Of a stretch of DNA of 64,000 nt, positions 26,891 to 35,014 are shown piece by piece (position 1 is the stretch's first letter; each line of letters starts with the position of its first letter). The position numbers and the translations under genes were made by a program. The DNA lies in the NCBI GenBank assembly GCA_017447165.1, contig JAFSOD010000004.1, forward strand, positions 243,267 to 307,266. The letters run 5' to 3'. The stretch comes from Bacilli bacterium. GTDB lineage: Bacteria > Bacillota_I > Bacilli_A > RFN20 > CAG-826. The notes beneath the pieces were generated by a model. The model saw nothing but the letters and a program-made list of their open reading frames with translations. It did not search any database and was not told the DNA's origin.

Positions 26891-27832
26891 CTACCTCTTT
26901 AGATTTGCTGCTCTCCACTTAGCCATTGGATGTTTAGCGGCTCTTTCTGCGTCATTTGGCTCAAATAAAAGATATGGGTCAAAGTTTCCTTTTGAGAATT
27001 CTTCTAGGTATTTATTCTCTTTGTCGCTAAGTGTGAGCAATTCTTTTAAGAAATTTATGACTTCTTCTTTTGCGACATTTAAATCAAACATGTATCCTTT
27101 AGCAAGAACCGGCTGTAATTCTTTTTTTATTGAGTCTTGTGTAATTTTATTAACATTATCAAAAGTAGCTTCATTGAGCTCAAAAATGCCATCTAATGAT
27201 AAATAGAATACTGCAAGTTTTCTAACTCTATCCTTATCTAAATAAGGCATGTATCCTTTTAGTTTATAAATATCAAATAAATCTCTCGGTTTATGTCTAT
27301 CAATAAGAGCGGCAATTTTCATGCCTAAAAGTTCAGCTTCCAAAGGAGTCTGCACCATCACTTCTTTATCGAAGTATTTAACTTTCTTTCTTATGCTTGG
27401 GCAAACATGAATTCTATCGATATAATTGATTTCAACCTTGATGTTATCTCTATTGCCAAAAGCATTTGTGTAAGAATAAGTTCTGCTCGCTAAGATAACA
27501 CTACCTCTAGATTTTTCTGGTGAGACGGCGTAACCCTCTTTTGACATAAAGTTATCTAGAGCAGACATAATAGCGTCTCTATCAACGCTCATCTTCTCTT
27601 TATCAAGGCTACCAATATAATCTAAATCGATATCAACACTTAAACGAGCGAGGTTTGTAATCATTAAATTAATCGCAGTGCCGCCTTTTAAAACAAGTTT
27701 TTCATGATATGGATCTAAATCAGAATTGATAAAGGCAAGGATATCTAAAAGCCTAATAACTTTTTCAATATTAGAATTGATAAATCCGGTTTGTTTTCCA
27801 AAATTAGAAATATAGTCTTCAGAATAGTTCAT
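26891..27832 (-). CDS. AbiEii-type nucleotidyltransferase toxin
   Basis: 313 residues, full length. LKGGTAINL (48-56) and SVDIDLDY (65-72) are the nucleotidyltransferase motifs, and RHKPRDLFDIYKL in the second half is a family signature. It overlaps its antitoxin gene by 14 nt. It is the only complete AbiE pair in this cluster. Its predicted action is NTP-dependent modification of RNA (family knowledge), held in check by AbiEi. Confidence 0.85.
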   Translation of the reverse strand: MNYSEDYISNFGKQTGFINSNIEKVIRLLDILAFINSDLDPYHEKLVLKGGTAINLMITNLARLSVDIDLDYIGSLDKEKMSVDRDAIMSALDNFMSKEGYAVSPEKSRGSVILASRTYSYTNAFGNRDNIKVEINYIDRIHVCPSIRKKVKYFDKEVMVQTPLEAELLGMKIAALIDRHKPRDLFDIYKLKGYMPYLDKDRVRKLAVFYLSLDGIFELNEATFDNVNKITQDSIKKELQPVLAKGYMFDLNVAKEEVINFLKELLTLSDKENKYLEEFSKGNFDPYLLFEPNDAERAAKHPMAKWRAANLKR

Positions 27833-28553
27833 TAGGTAGGTCTCCTTCCTCTTTTGTCATTAATTTCCATTTAGCATTTAGTTTGCCTTCACCAGGATTG
27901 CATTCTAGATATATCACCGTATTTCCCGAATGTTTTAAACACTCTTTATAGAATTCTTCAGGTATGTCATTACCAAAGTGTTTCTCAAATAAATAGCCAA
28001 CCTTCTGGTATAAAAGGTTTTTATCATAGGCTTTTAGGAGTAGCAGTACATCTTTAGGGTTTAGTTTAGGGCAGTTATCAAGAGCGTATTCCACTTCTTC
28101 TAAGCCGCCCGCTAAAGATAAACAGTCTATTGAATCTATGATAGCACGCTCTAAAGATACTACACGTACCCCTTCTTCTTTCATTCTATCGCGTATGAAT
28201 AAATCACTATTAGATTTCTTAGCTTTATATGTAACATCTTCGAATTCTAAATCGCGGGCATGTGACTTAGTTAAATAAGTAAATATAGAAACGAATGACT
28301 GATTTGCTAAGCCATAATATTCAAGAGCGTCATGATAAGAGAAATAAGCATCATCAAATAAGCGACTGGCTATTTGGAATTTAGTAGCAAAGATCATTCC
28401 GGTCGATGGATTAACTAATGCATATAGACCTCTTTTAACTTGCTTTACATCGCCTCTTTTTATTGCACGATAAACAAACACAGAAAAATCAGATGCCGTC
28501 TTGTAGGTATCTTTTAACTCATTAAAAGAAAATAGCTTAGGTAACTGTTTCAC
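27819..28553 (-). CDS. AbiEi-type antitoxin of the intact pair (GTG start)
   Basis: About 244 residues from GTG at 28553. This start aligns with the ATG of the paralogue at 26043. The promoter TTGCAA (28584-28589), 17 bp, TATATT (28561-28566) puts transcription within 1-2 nt of the GTG. The longer frame from the ATG at 28589 would begin inside the -35 box. A winged helix at about 1-60 includes RAIKRGDVKQVKRGLYALV. It represses and neutralises the downstream AbiEii. Confidence 0.82.
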   Translation of the reverse strand: MKQLPKLFSFNELKDTYKTASDFSVFVYRAIKRGDVKQVKRGLYALVNPSTGMIFATKFQIASRLFDDAYFSYHDALEYYGLANQSFVSIFTYLTKSHARDLEFEDVTYKAKKSNSDLFIRDRMKEEGVRVVSLERAIIDSIDCLSLAGGLEEVEYALDNCPKLNPKDVLLLLKAYDKNLLYQKVGYLFEKHFGNDIPEEFYKECLKHSGNTVIYLECNPGEGKLNAKWKLMTKEEGDLPNELF

Positions 28554-28560
28554 ATATAAT

Positions 28561-28589
28561 AATATAACCATAATATTACATTTTTGCAA
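28561..28589 (-). promoter_or_regulatory. Leaderless promoter of the intact AbiE pair
   Basis: TTGCAA-17-TATATT on the minus strand, with the start of transcription at the GTG start codon. No Shine-Dalgarno sequence lies between. Confidence 0.55.
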
Positions 28590-28785
28590 TACTTTGGTAG
28601 TTTTTTTATAATTTTGTCATTTTATCATAAAAACAGCATTTTTTTGGTCATTTGTGCTGCTTAATTGTTTTCTTCTAATAGATAAATCTATTATGAAACT
28701 GGCTAAAAACAATAAGACTATATGGCACGGGTTGTGAGTCTTGTGTACTCTAATAGCATTTAGACACCCTAGTTAAGAAAAGATC

Positions 28786-29889
28786 CTAGTTATTTTTTGA
28801 ATATGTTTCAAAGCTACTATTAAATGGGAAACAAGTCACTAAATCATGAGGTGGTTCCATAGAATAGAAAAATAGATAGTCTTTGTATAATCTAAGAGTC
28901 TTACCTCTTTTCTTATTTTGTTGATATTGTAAAAACTTAAACATTTTAGGATCACTCTCTAGATAATTAACAGAGTTCTTTCCTTCTTCATAGGCAACTT
29001 TAGCAAGTATTAGCATTTCACTATCTTCTAATTGACCAATTCTTTCTAATATACGGGTATGACCGTGAAAGGTCACTCCGATATCACTCTTATAACGTTT
29101 AGCTTTGTATATAGATTTAAACTCATTAATGAATTCAAGGAGTTTAGCTTTTGCTTTAATCTTACCAAACTCTAAGATATTAAATTCTTTAATGATATCA
29201 GTTTCAAATTCTTCTTCAGCTTCAAAAGAAGTATATTCATTATAGAAATTATCATATCTTTTTTTAGCGAACTCTTTAGAGGCTAAGTTACTAGCCTTTT
29301 TATATTTAATATCTTTTAATTCGCTTGTGGCTAATAATCTATTAAAAGATATATCTTCTTTAATAAATAAGAATTCATCATGACCAAGATTCTTAAATAA
29401 ATAATAGTGATTAATAAAGTATTCTTTATAAGTGAATATAAAGTATTCAATATCTTTACTAGCGGAATTTATAAATAAGCAGTCTTTACGATGAGAATTA
29501 TTCTTTCTCATCATCTCTAAAGTTAATACTTTATTTGATAGCGCATTATTATTCACCACTCTTATGGAGTGGTTATTACATAGATAAACAAAATCAGTGG
29601 TGAATAAGTTATTAGATTCAAATAATAGTCTATAGATATCTGAATTTAAATCGATATTATCTTTAATATCGCTACTATATAGATTTTCAAAATAATTAAT
29701 ATTCTCTATTAAAGAAGAATCACCTTCTCCATAATAATTAATCTTCCCTTTACTTTTAGAATGAGATTCAAAGTCTAATATTAAACTAGATAAATCCTTA
29801 GAGATATATTTTTGATTAATGTTTAATTTATGTTCATCTTGATGATCTATCTTAAATAGATAGTAGAGCCCACTTCTAGAGGATAACAC
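28786..29889 (-). CDS. Unknown protein with degenerate 5' end
   Basis: 367 residues from a GTG at 29889, but the same frame stays open without any ATG back to a stop at 30019-30021. A coding-like reading (EFGKSQKEPNNIPYINRAIEPHL) continues upstream to about 30085 in another frame. One base shift near 30015 would join them, so the gene is probably frameshifted or 5'-damaged. It is charged and alpha-helical. The C-terminus VTFHGHTRILERIG, KRGKTLRLYKDYLFF and PPHDLVTCFP resembles small phage/cargo proteins that I cannot name. Its 3' end is duplicated at 25.8 kb. Confidence 0.55.
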   Translation of the reverse strand: MLSSRSGLYYLFKIDHQDEHKLNINQKYISKDLSSLILDFESHSKSKGKINYYGEGDSSLIENINYFENLYSSDIKDNIDLNSDIYRLLFESNNLFTTDFVYLCNNHSIRVVNNNALSNKVLTLEMMRKNNSHRKDCLFINSASKDIEYFIFTYKEYFINHYYLFKNLGHDEFLFIKEDISFNRLLATSELKDIKYKKASNLASKEFAKKRYDNFYNEYTSFEAEEEFETDIIKEFNILEFGKIKAKAKLLEFINEFKSIYKAKRYKSDIGVTFHGHTRILERIGQLEDSEMLILAKVAYEEGKNSVNYLESDPKMFKFLQYQQNKKRGKTLRLYKDYLFFYSMEPPHDLVTCFPFNSSFETYSKNN

Positions 29890-30135
29890 TAAAGCTTTTA
29901 GATGTAATGAATCATCTAGATAGATAACTTCTACTTTAGTGGTGACACTTTTAAAGTCTACTTCATTATTAATAGATCTAATGTTTCTTGTAGAAAATTT
30001 ACCTTTATCAAGTGCGGTTCAATTGCTCTATTAATATAAGGTATATTGTTTGGTTCCTTTTGACTTTTTCCGAATTCAATTAGGTTTTAGTCAAAAGCAA
30101 AAAAATCAGAGCAAAATCCACCAGTGCTTAATATC

Positions 30136-30208
30136 AAAACTATTCCCTGATACAAAGTTATTTATGCACTATATATCATAGGCGACTAGTGTATCAGGGA
30201 ATAGGTTT
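30136..30208. repeat. Long perfect inverted repeat
   Basis: CTATTCCCTGATACA (30140-30154) is matched exactly by its reverse complement at 30190-30204, enclosing 35 nt. Three further pairs follow outside one mismatch. There is no T run, so it is not an ordinary terminator. It lies alone in the 290-nt gap between the damaged unknown gene and fic; the rest of the gap shows no gene. Confidence 0.8.
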
Positions 30209-30308
30209 ATATGCAATTTTAATATTATTTAATATTAATTTAAAATCCCAGTATAGTCTTTTTTACTACCCGAAACAAAGTATGACGAGCCTTTTTAGGC
30301 GATTAACA

Positions 30309-31349
30309 CTATTTGCGGTAATACATCGCATCTTTATAAGAACCAATTTTAACAATTTTATCTTCTTTGGTTAATTTTGAAAGAACCATTTCAATCAATT
30401 GTTCGCTGATGTCCGGAAGTTGATTTTGAATAGATCTTTTAGAAATAGGAACAAAAGCATTTAATAGAAGTTTTTCTATTCTTTCTGTCTTTGATAACTT
30501 TTTGTCAATTTGAGAGAAAACATTCTCATCTAATTTTATATAACACTCATATAGAATCTGAATCATGAATAGCATGAAGGGTTCATATGTGTTTTTGCCA
30601 TCCCGCCAATTGACAGATGATTCTTGAAGCGTTCGATAATACTCGCCCTTGTTCTCGTTAATCATATTTTCTATTGAAATGAATCTTCCAATATCAAAAC
30701 CACTTTTATAAAGCAGCAACAACGTTAATAGTCTAGACATTCTTCCGTTTCCATCATCAAATGGGTGGACGCAAAGAAAGTCCAAGATAAAGCATGAGAT
30801 CAACAATAACGGATTGATGTTTGGGTTATGCTTTGCTTCATAAAACGCAATTAGCATTTGATCAATTGACTCTTCAACATCCTTGGGTGCTGTAGGCACA
30901 AAGATAACGTTTTTTTTGCCATTTCTAGTCTCGCTAATAAAGTTTGGTTCTTTTTTAAAATGGCCCCTATTTTCGCTCTCGGCGATATCTAATAATTGTT
31001 TGTGAAGTGATAAAATGCTCGCTTTATCAAAAATGATATTGTCGTTGTATTCGTGAATGTCGTTAAGAGCATTTCTATAACCAATGATCTCCTTTTCTGG
31101 GTGACTAAAAGCTTTATTATCACCAGCGGCTATTTCGTCAATACGTTTTTCTGTGGTGTGAATATTTTCAATAGCATTGCTACCTTTAATTGAATCTCTA
31201 ATAGCTTTTTCTTTTAACTTTTTAAAAAGTCTTGGATTATCGTGTAAACGAACGCTTTCCTTGCCTTTTATATCATAAATAATAGCTGTGAGATTTAATA
31301 ATCTAGCTGGCACTTGATTTTCTAAAAACGAATAGTCGAATTTTCTCAT
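30309..31349 (-). CDS. Fic family protein (AMP-transferase type, class II inhibition motif)
   Basis: 346 residues. An N-terminal inhibitory helix contains SNAIEN (57-62), the S-x3-E-N class II motif whose Glu blocks ATP. The Fic core motif HPFDDGNGRMSR (195-206) is complete. A C-terminal winged-helix-like part (RSIQNQLPDISEQLIEMVLSKL) follows. It is predicted to transfer AMP, or another nucleotide-derived group, to a target protein hydroxyl. A strong promoter overlapped by a palindrome lies upstream, so it is tightly regulated. Confidence 0.88.
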   Translation of the reverse strand: MRKFDYSFLENQVPARLLNLTAIIYDIKGKESVRLHDNPRLFKKLKEKAIRDSIKGSNAIENIHTTEKRIDEIAAGDNKAFSHPEKEIIGYRNALNDIHEYNDNIIFDKASILSLHKQLLDIAESENRGHFKKEPNFISETRNGKKNVIFVPTAPKDVEESIDQMLIAFYEAKHNPNINPLLLISCFILDFLCVHPFDDGNGRMSRLLTLLLLYKSGFDIGRFISIENMINENKGEYYRTLQESSVNWRDGKNTYEPFMLFMIQILYECYIKLDENVFSQIDKKLSKTERIEKLLLNAFVPISKRSIQNQLPDISEQLIEMVLSKLTKEDKIVKIGSYKDAMYYRK

Positions 31350-31365
31350 TAATGATTGCTCTTTT

Positions 31366-31401
31366 CTGCATAAATTATATCACATTTTATGCAGTAAACA
31401 A
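31366..31401 (-). promoter_or_regulatory. fic promoter overlapped by a 9-bp-arm palindrome
   Basis: Minus strand: TTGTTT (31396-31401), 16 bp, TATAAT (31374-31379) with an extended TG. The inverted repeat CTGCATAAA/TTTATGCAG (31366-31374 and 31386-31394) straddles the -10 box. This is a typical repressor operator; the binding protein is unknown. Confidence 0.6.
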
Positions 31402-31430
31402 TCTTTTTTAGGCAATATTTGGAGGTTTTG

Positions 31431-31505
31431 GTCTACTTTCCAGTTTTCACTATCGAATAAAAAAGATAATAGCATACTATCATCACCTGTTATTCTTAAT
31501 ATTAA
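31431..31505. repeat. Element A, shared with 40637-40735
   Basis: GTCTACTTT...ATAATAGCATACTATCATCAC...TTCTTAATA is clearly similar (about 70% by eye) to 40637-40710, in the same orientation. Here it lies directly upstream of the large RNA. At 40.6 kb no such RNA follows. Confidence 0.55.
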
Positions 31506-31519
31506 TACTTTATTATATA

Positions 31520-31525
31520 TATAAT
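31520..31525 (+). promoter_or_regulatory. -10 box of the large structured RNA
   Basis: Perfect TATAAT at 31520-31525, with only a weak -35 (TTAATA at 31496-31501, 18-bp spacer). Transcription would start near 31532, just before the 5' strand of the closing stem. Confidence 0.5.
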
Positions 31526-31527
31526 AA

Positions 31528-32180
31528 GTGATAGGCCTATCGCTCTTTTAGTTGTAGGCATGCTGCAGTGTGAACATTGATGGTTACACTGAATATATTT
31601 GAGGACAAATCATGTCCTCTCATAATCCATTGACACTGAGATAAACTATAAGCACATTGGAACCCAGTGAAGTCATCCTGCTGATGGCTGGGGCCCAGCC
31701 AAAAGAGGAAAATGATATGGGATACTGTATCACTAGTACAAGACCAGCAATGGTTTCCGGAAATAAAACACCGCTTTGGTTGGTGGCGCATTACGCTCTT
31801 CGATGTAAACAACTACTAGGTTAGGCACGACAAGAGGCTCCGTAGTAATACGTCCCATGATATGATGCTAGTGTGAGAAGCTAATGTCTACGTTCTCAAA
31901 GGAAGTGCACGCTTTGACGGGTGGTAACATCCTATAACTGACTTAGTAGGTACAAGTAGGAGAACAGCGGACTGCGATCTTATTAATGAGATAAAATGTC
32001 ATTTAGCTGAAGCTCTTCGAACGTTGGAGGACTATTTGATTCCTCCCTAGGAATGGTTAGCAATAACCCATTCCGGAAGTATAGGGGTCGCTACCTTATG
32101 CTCAGCCCGGCGTGCTAGTGTGTGAACAACAAATTAGAGTAAGTATTGTATGACGAAGGTCGCCGATGTCTTTTTTTATT
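31528..32180 (+). ncRNA. Large ornate structured RNA, ROOL/GOLLD/OLE-like size class
   Basis: About 650 nt, visibly richer in GC than its surroundings, with no plausible reading frame. Seen stems: CAGTGT/ACACTG (31566/31586), GAGGAC/GTCCTC (31601/31614), GGCTGG/CCAGCC (31686/31695), GGAGGA/TCCTCC (32026/32041). A 10-bp stem GGAATGGTTA with a GCAA tetraloop and one bulge spans 32050-32074. The two ends pair: GGCCT-A-TCG (31534-31542) with CGAAGGTC (32154-32161), closing the whole molecule, followed by a T-rich tail (32170-32185). TATAAT precedes it. Size and layout fit ROOL RNA, known from rumen and Firmicutes genomes, but I cannot confirm the family. RNase P, tmRNA and 6S were not matched. 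Confidence 0.7.
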
Positions 32181-32209
32181 TTTAAAACTAAACAAAATTA
32201 AAAGACATC
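32165..32209. repeat. Inverted repeat joining the 3' ends of the large RNA and xre
   Basis: GATGTCTTTT (32165-32174) and AAAAGACATC (32200-32209) surround an AT-rich loop. The first arm lies in the tail of the RNA and the second in the last codons of xre. It may act as a terminator for both converging units. Confidence 0.5.
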
Positions 32210-32419
32210 CCCGTTAAGGATGTCTAATGCAGAAACCTCGAAGGTCGCTGCGAATGTATTGACAACGTCAATACTCATGGTTCCATCGTTTTCGATACGA
32301 CGTAAGTTCCTTACACTATATCCAACGATGTCGGCAAGTTGGTCTTGAGTCAAGTTCCTACTTACCCTGAGGTGTTTAATGGTTTGACCCACTAAACGCG
32401 AGTTGATTAGTTTTCTCAT
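32198..32419 (-). CDS. Small XRE-family repressor
   Basis: 73 residues, almost all of it one Cro/C1-type helix-turn-helix (KHLRVSRNLTQDQLADIVGY, 16-35). The start is set by TTGGAGGACGAACT upstream. The promoter is TTGTCT-17-TAGAAT (32512-32540). Base composition is richer in GC than its neighbours and like that of the adjacent RNA. It is convergent with the large RNA and divergent from the TIR-STAND gene, so it may regulate either or both. Confidence 0.85.
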   Translation of the reverse strand: MRKLINSRLVGQTIKHLRVSRNLTQDQLADIVGYSVRNLRRIENDGTMSIDVVNTFAATFEVSALDILNGDVF

Positions 32420-32511
32420 AGTTCGTCCTCCAATTAATCAATAGCTTTGATTCTTAGATCTTTTAGTTTTTTTAGTTTTATCAAACTCGCTACGAACTAA
32501 TGAGCGTTACC

Positions 32512-32540
32512 ATTCTACTGAATAAAGTATAAATAGACAA
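32512..32540 (-). promoter_or_regulatory. Promoter of the xre gene
   Basis: Minus strand TTGTCT (32535-32540), 17-bp spacer, TAGAAT (32512-32517). It gives a leader of about 85 nt. Confidence 0.6.
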
Positions 32541-32564
32541 TATAATTGTCATTAAAGCTTAAAA

Positions 32565-32583
32565 GCGGACAAAAGATGTCCGC
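32565..32583. terminator. Stable hairpin between xre and the TIR-STAND gene
   Basis: GCGGACA-AAAGA-TGTCCGC, 7 bp. On the minus strand it is followed by TTTTAAGCTTT, so it could end transcription entering xre. It may instead insulate the two divergent genes. Confidence 0.45.
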
Positions 32584-32619
32584 CTCTAATTAAAATACAA
32601 GTCTTATTTATATAAATGT

Positions 32620-32625
32620 TATAAT
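32620..32625 (+). promoter_or_regulatory. Extended -10 promoter of the TIR-STAND gene
   Basis: TGTTATAAT is a full TGnTATAAT extended -10 (TG at 32617-32618). The transcription start is predicted near 32632, a few bases before the ATG at 32636. The ATG at 32627 would lie upstream of the start of transcription. Confidence 0.55.
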
Positions 32626-32635
32626 AATGTCGATT

Positions 32636-35014
32636 ATGGCAAATGAGAACAATGATGTCTTTATTAGTTTTTCTTTTAAAGACTATGACAAAGCAAAAGA
32701 GATAGTCGATATATTAGAGAAAAAATATGGTTTAAAGGTTTGGATGTGTTCCAAAGAACTTTTAGGTGGAGATAAATATTATGCGATTATCCCAGGAGTG
32801 ATTCGGGATTCCAAAGTCTTTATTTTAATTCAAAGTGAAAATGCTTTGAAATCAAAAGAGATACCAAGCGAGATTCTTGTTGCAAGAAATGCTAGAAAAA
32901 CGATTATCCCTTTTGTTATTGATAATGTTGATATCGAAGATAGTGAGATTGAATATTTCTTATTGCCTCTACAGTATATTGATGCGACTGTTCCTACTCT
33001 AGAAAAAAGAATCGATGAATTGTCTCAGTCTATATATTCTGTTATTTCACAAAAAGGAGACGTGCTAGGATTAAATATTGTTTTTAGAAACAAATTATTA
33101 TCATCTAATAAAGTATTCCCTGTTAAAACTTTTGTTGGAAGAGAGTCATTAATTGAAGATATTCATCGTTATTATATAGAGGGGCATAATGTCGTCTTCA
33201 TCTCTGGAATTGGGGGAATAGGAAAAACTGAGATTGCGAAAAAATACGCTTATGATCATAAAGAAGAATATGACACGGTTATCTATCTTACCTATGAAGA
33301 TAGTTTCCAATCATTAATTATTAACGAATCAAACTTTAAAGCGGACCCAGAAATCAATCGGAAAATCAAATCTAATGGAGAGCTAGAAACTGATGAAGAA
33401 TTCTTTAATAGAAAATTAAAAGTGATTAAAGCTTTATCAAATAATAGAACTCTAATTATTATTGATAATTTCCCTGAAGAATATAAAGAAGAATACGAAC
33501 AATTATTTGAAGGACCATATCGTTTATTAATCACAACTCGTGGGGATTATTCTTCTAGTGATTATCCTGTAGTCTATGTTAACCCGCTAGATAAGCCTGA
33601 AGAATTAAAGGCCCTATTCTTTAATAACTACGAAGAAAATGTTGTTAATAAAAGTGATAATGAATTATTAACACTATTTGAATTAGTGAAAAATCATACA
33701 TATACGATTAAGTTAATCGCTAAACATATGGATATGTCTTTAGAAACCACTAATGAGATGATTAAAGCATTAAGTAAAGAAGGTATTAAATCACTAAACG
33801 AAGAGATTAAAGACGAAAAGAGCCACACTTCTACTGCCTATAACAATCTTTTAAAGATGTATCAATTATCAAAATTATCTCCACTAGAAATAGATGCATT
33901 GAGATTTATGTTATTCACCCCAATCGAAGGCCTACCATCTATTTATATCAAAAGGTGGGGAGGCAGTGATATCTATCACACAATAAAAGAGTTAGAGAAA
34001 AGAAGCTGGGTTTTGAAAACAAACACTGGTTATTCTTTGCATCCAATAGTTTACGAGATTGTTAAAAATAATGTTTCTTTAGATTATTCTTCTTGTAAGG
34101 ATTTCTTAAGTAATTATCAAGGATATATCCATCAAGAAAGTTCTTGGAACTTCTTAATGATGGAAAAAGAAATCTACGCTTCTTTTGCCTATAAGTTTTT
34201 AGAGTATTTCCCAAAGATTACTCCAGAAATAGAGGAACTATATTATGATATCGAATGTCTATTATCTTTCTCTGTTAATCCGGTTAAATCTTTAGAATTA
34301 TCTCATCTTTTATATGATTATTTTCTCATGAAAGTTGGAGAAGATGATTATTATACGGTTAGAAGTGCCTATAAGATTGGTTGGAACCATATTTTTAATC
34401 GTCAATTACCTGATTCTTTAAGCGAAGCAAGAAAATGGATTATCTTAGCGTTTAATAAATTCCAAAAGATTAATCGCCCTTTATCAACATACGAAAAGAT
34501 GGTCTATTATAACTGCTATAGACATATTGCTAAGGTTTATCAATTTAGCTATCAACTAGATCATCAAGAAGAAGATTATAAACTCGCATTAAAATACGCT
34601 TTAGAAAGTGTCGATAAATTGACTAAAGAAAGCGATGAAGAATTAAAAATAAGCCGCTTACCTAGTATGTATATCCAAGTCGCTGATGTCTATTTAGCTC
34701 ATAAAGAATATGAAGAAGCATTAAAATATGAAATCTTCTCTGAAGAAAGTTATGGAAGAGAAGATGATGACTTATTATATCGCTTAACAAGAAAAGCAAA
34801 ATGTTATGTTGGTCTAAAACGTTATAAAGAAGCGTTAGAACTCGCTAACGAATGCATCAGTGGATATTTAGAAAAAGATGGCAAATACCATATCACTACT
34901 TTAGAAACATATAACATCATTTTGGATTGTCATAAAGCCTTAGGAAACATCGAGCAGGCAAAAGACATTGAAAGTATAATCGCTTCAATCCGTAAGGCAC
35001 TTTTTGTTGAATAA
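32636..35014 (+). CDS. TIR-NB-ARC-TPR protein (NLR-like STAND NTPase)
   Basis: 792 residues from the ATG at 32636 (numbering below from an in-frame ATG at 32627). TIR domain at 9-145: VFISFSFKDYDKA, then WMCSKELLGGD, with a possible NADase glutamate at 82. NB-ARC/STAND domain: FVGRESLIEDI (169-179), P-loop GIGGIGKT (194-201), Walker B TLIIIDNF (275-282), sensor LLITTR (300-305), then a winged-helix-like part. TPR-like helices fill about 550-795. Bacterial TIR-STAND proteins are antiphage sensors: target binding by the repeats triggers oligomerisation and NAD+ breakdown. The target is unknown. The gene is monocistronic and divergent from xre. Confidence 0.85.
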   Translation: MANENNDVFISFSFKDYDKAKEIVDILEKKYGLKVWMCSKELLGGDKYYAIIPGVIRDSKVFILIQSENALKSKEIPSEILVARNARKTIIPFVIDNVDIEDSEIEYFLLPLQYIDATVPTLEKRIDELSQSIYSVISQKGDVLGLNIVFRNKLLSSNKVFPVKTFVGRESLIEDIHRYYIEGHNVVFISGIGGIGKTEIAKKYAYDHKEEYDTVIYLTYEDSFQSLIINESNFKADPEINRKIKSNGELETDEEFFNRKLKVIKALSNNRTLIIIDNFPEEYKEEYEQLFEGPYRLLITTRGDYSSSDYPVVYVNPLDKPEELKALFFNNYEENVVNKSDNELLTLFELVKNHTYTIKLIAKHMDMSLETTNEMIKALSKEGIKSLNEEIKDEKSHTSTAYNNLLKMYQLSKLSPLEIDALRFMLFTPIEGLPSIYIKRWGGSDIYHTIKELEKRSWVLKTNTGYSLHPIVYEIVKNNVSLDYSSCKDFLSNYQGYIHQESSWNFLMMEKEIYASFAYKFLEYFPKITPEIEELYYDIECLLSFSVNPVKSLELSHLLYDYFLMKVGEDDYYTVRSAYKIGWNHIFNRQLPDSLSEARKWIILAFNKFQKINRPLSTYEKMVYYNCYRHIAKVYQFSYQLDHQEEDYKLALKYALESVDKLTKESDEELKISRLPSMYIQVADVYLAHKEYEEALKYEIFSEESYGREDDDLLYRLTRKAKCYVGLKRYKEALELANECISGYLEKDGKYHITTLETYNIILDCHKALGNIEQAKDIESIIASIRKALFVE

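Noticed and set aside
26781-27206. Plus-strand open frame of 141 codons
   Set aside because: It runs antisense to the intact AbiEii gene, which has clear family motifs. It has no promoter or ribosome binding site.
30005-30030. tRNA-like T-loop GGTTCAATT
   Set aside because: No acceptor, D or anticodon stems could be drawn around it. The region reads better as the damaged 5' end of a gene.
31537-31812. A 91-codon open frame on the minus strand inside the large RNA
   Set aside because: The composition (rich in Cys, His, Trp and Ser) is unlike any neighbour, there is no ribosome binding site, and the region is better explained by RNA hairpins.
31528-32180. RNase P RNA, tmRNA or 6S RNA
   Set aside because: The universally conserved RNase P segments, a tRNA-like CCA end and the 6S bulge layout were not found. 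Length also exceeds these families.
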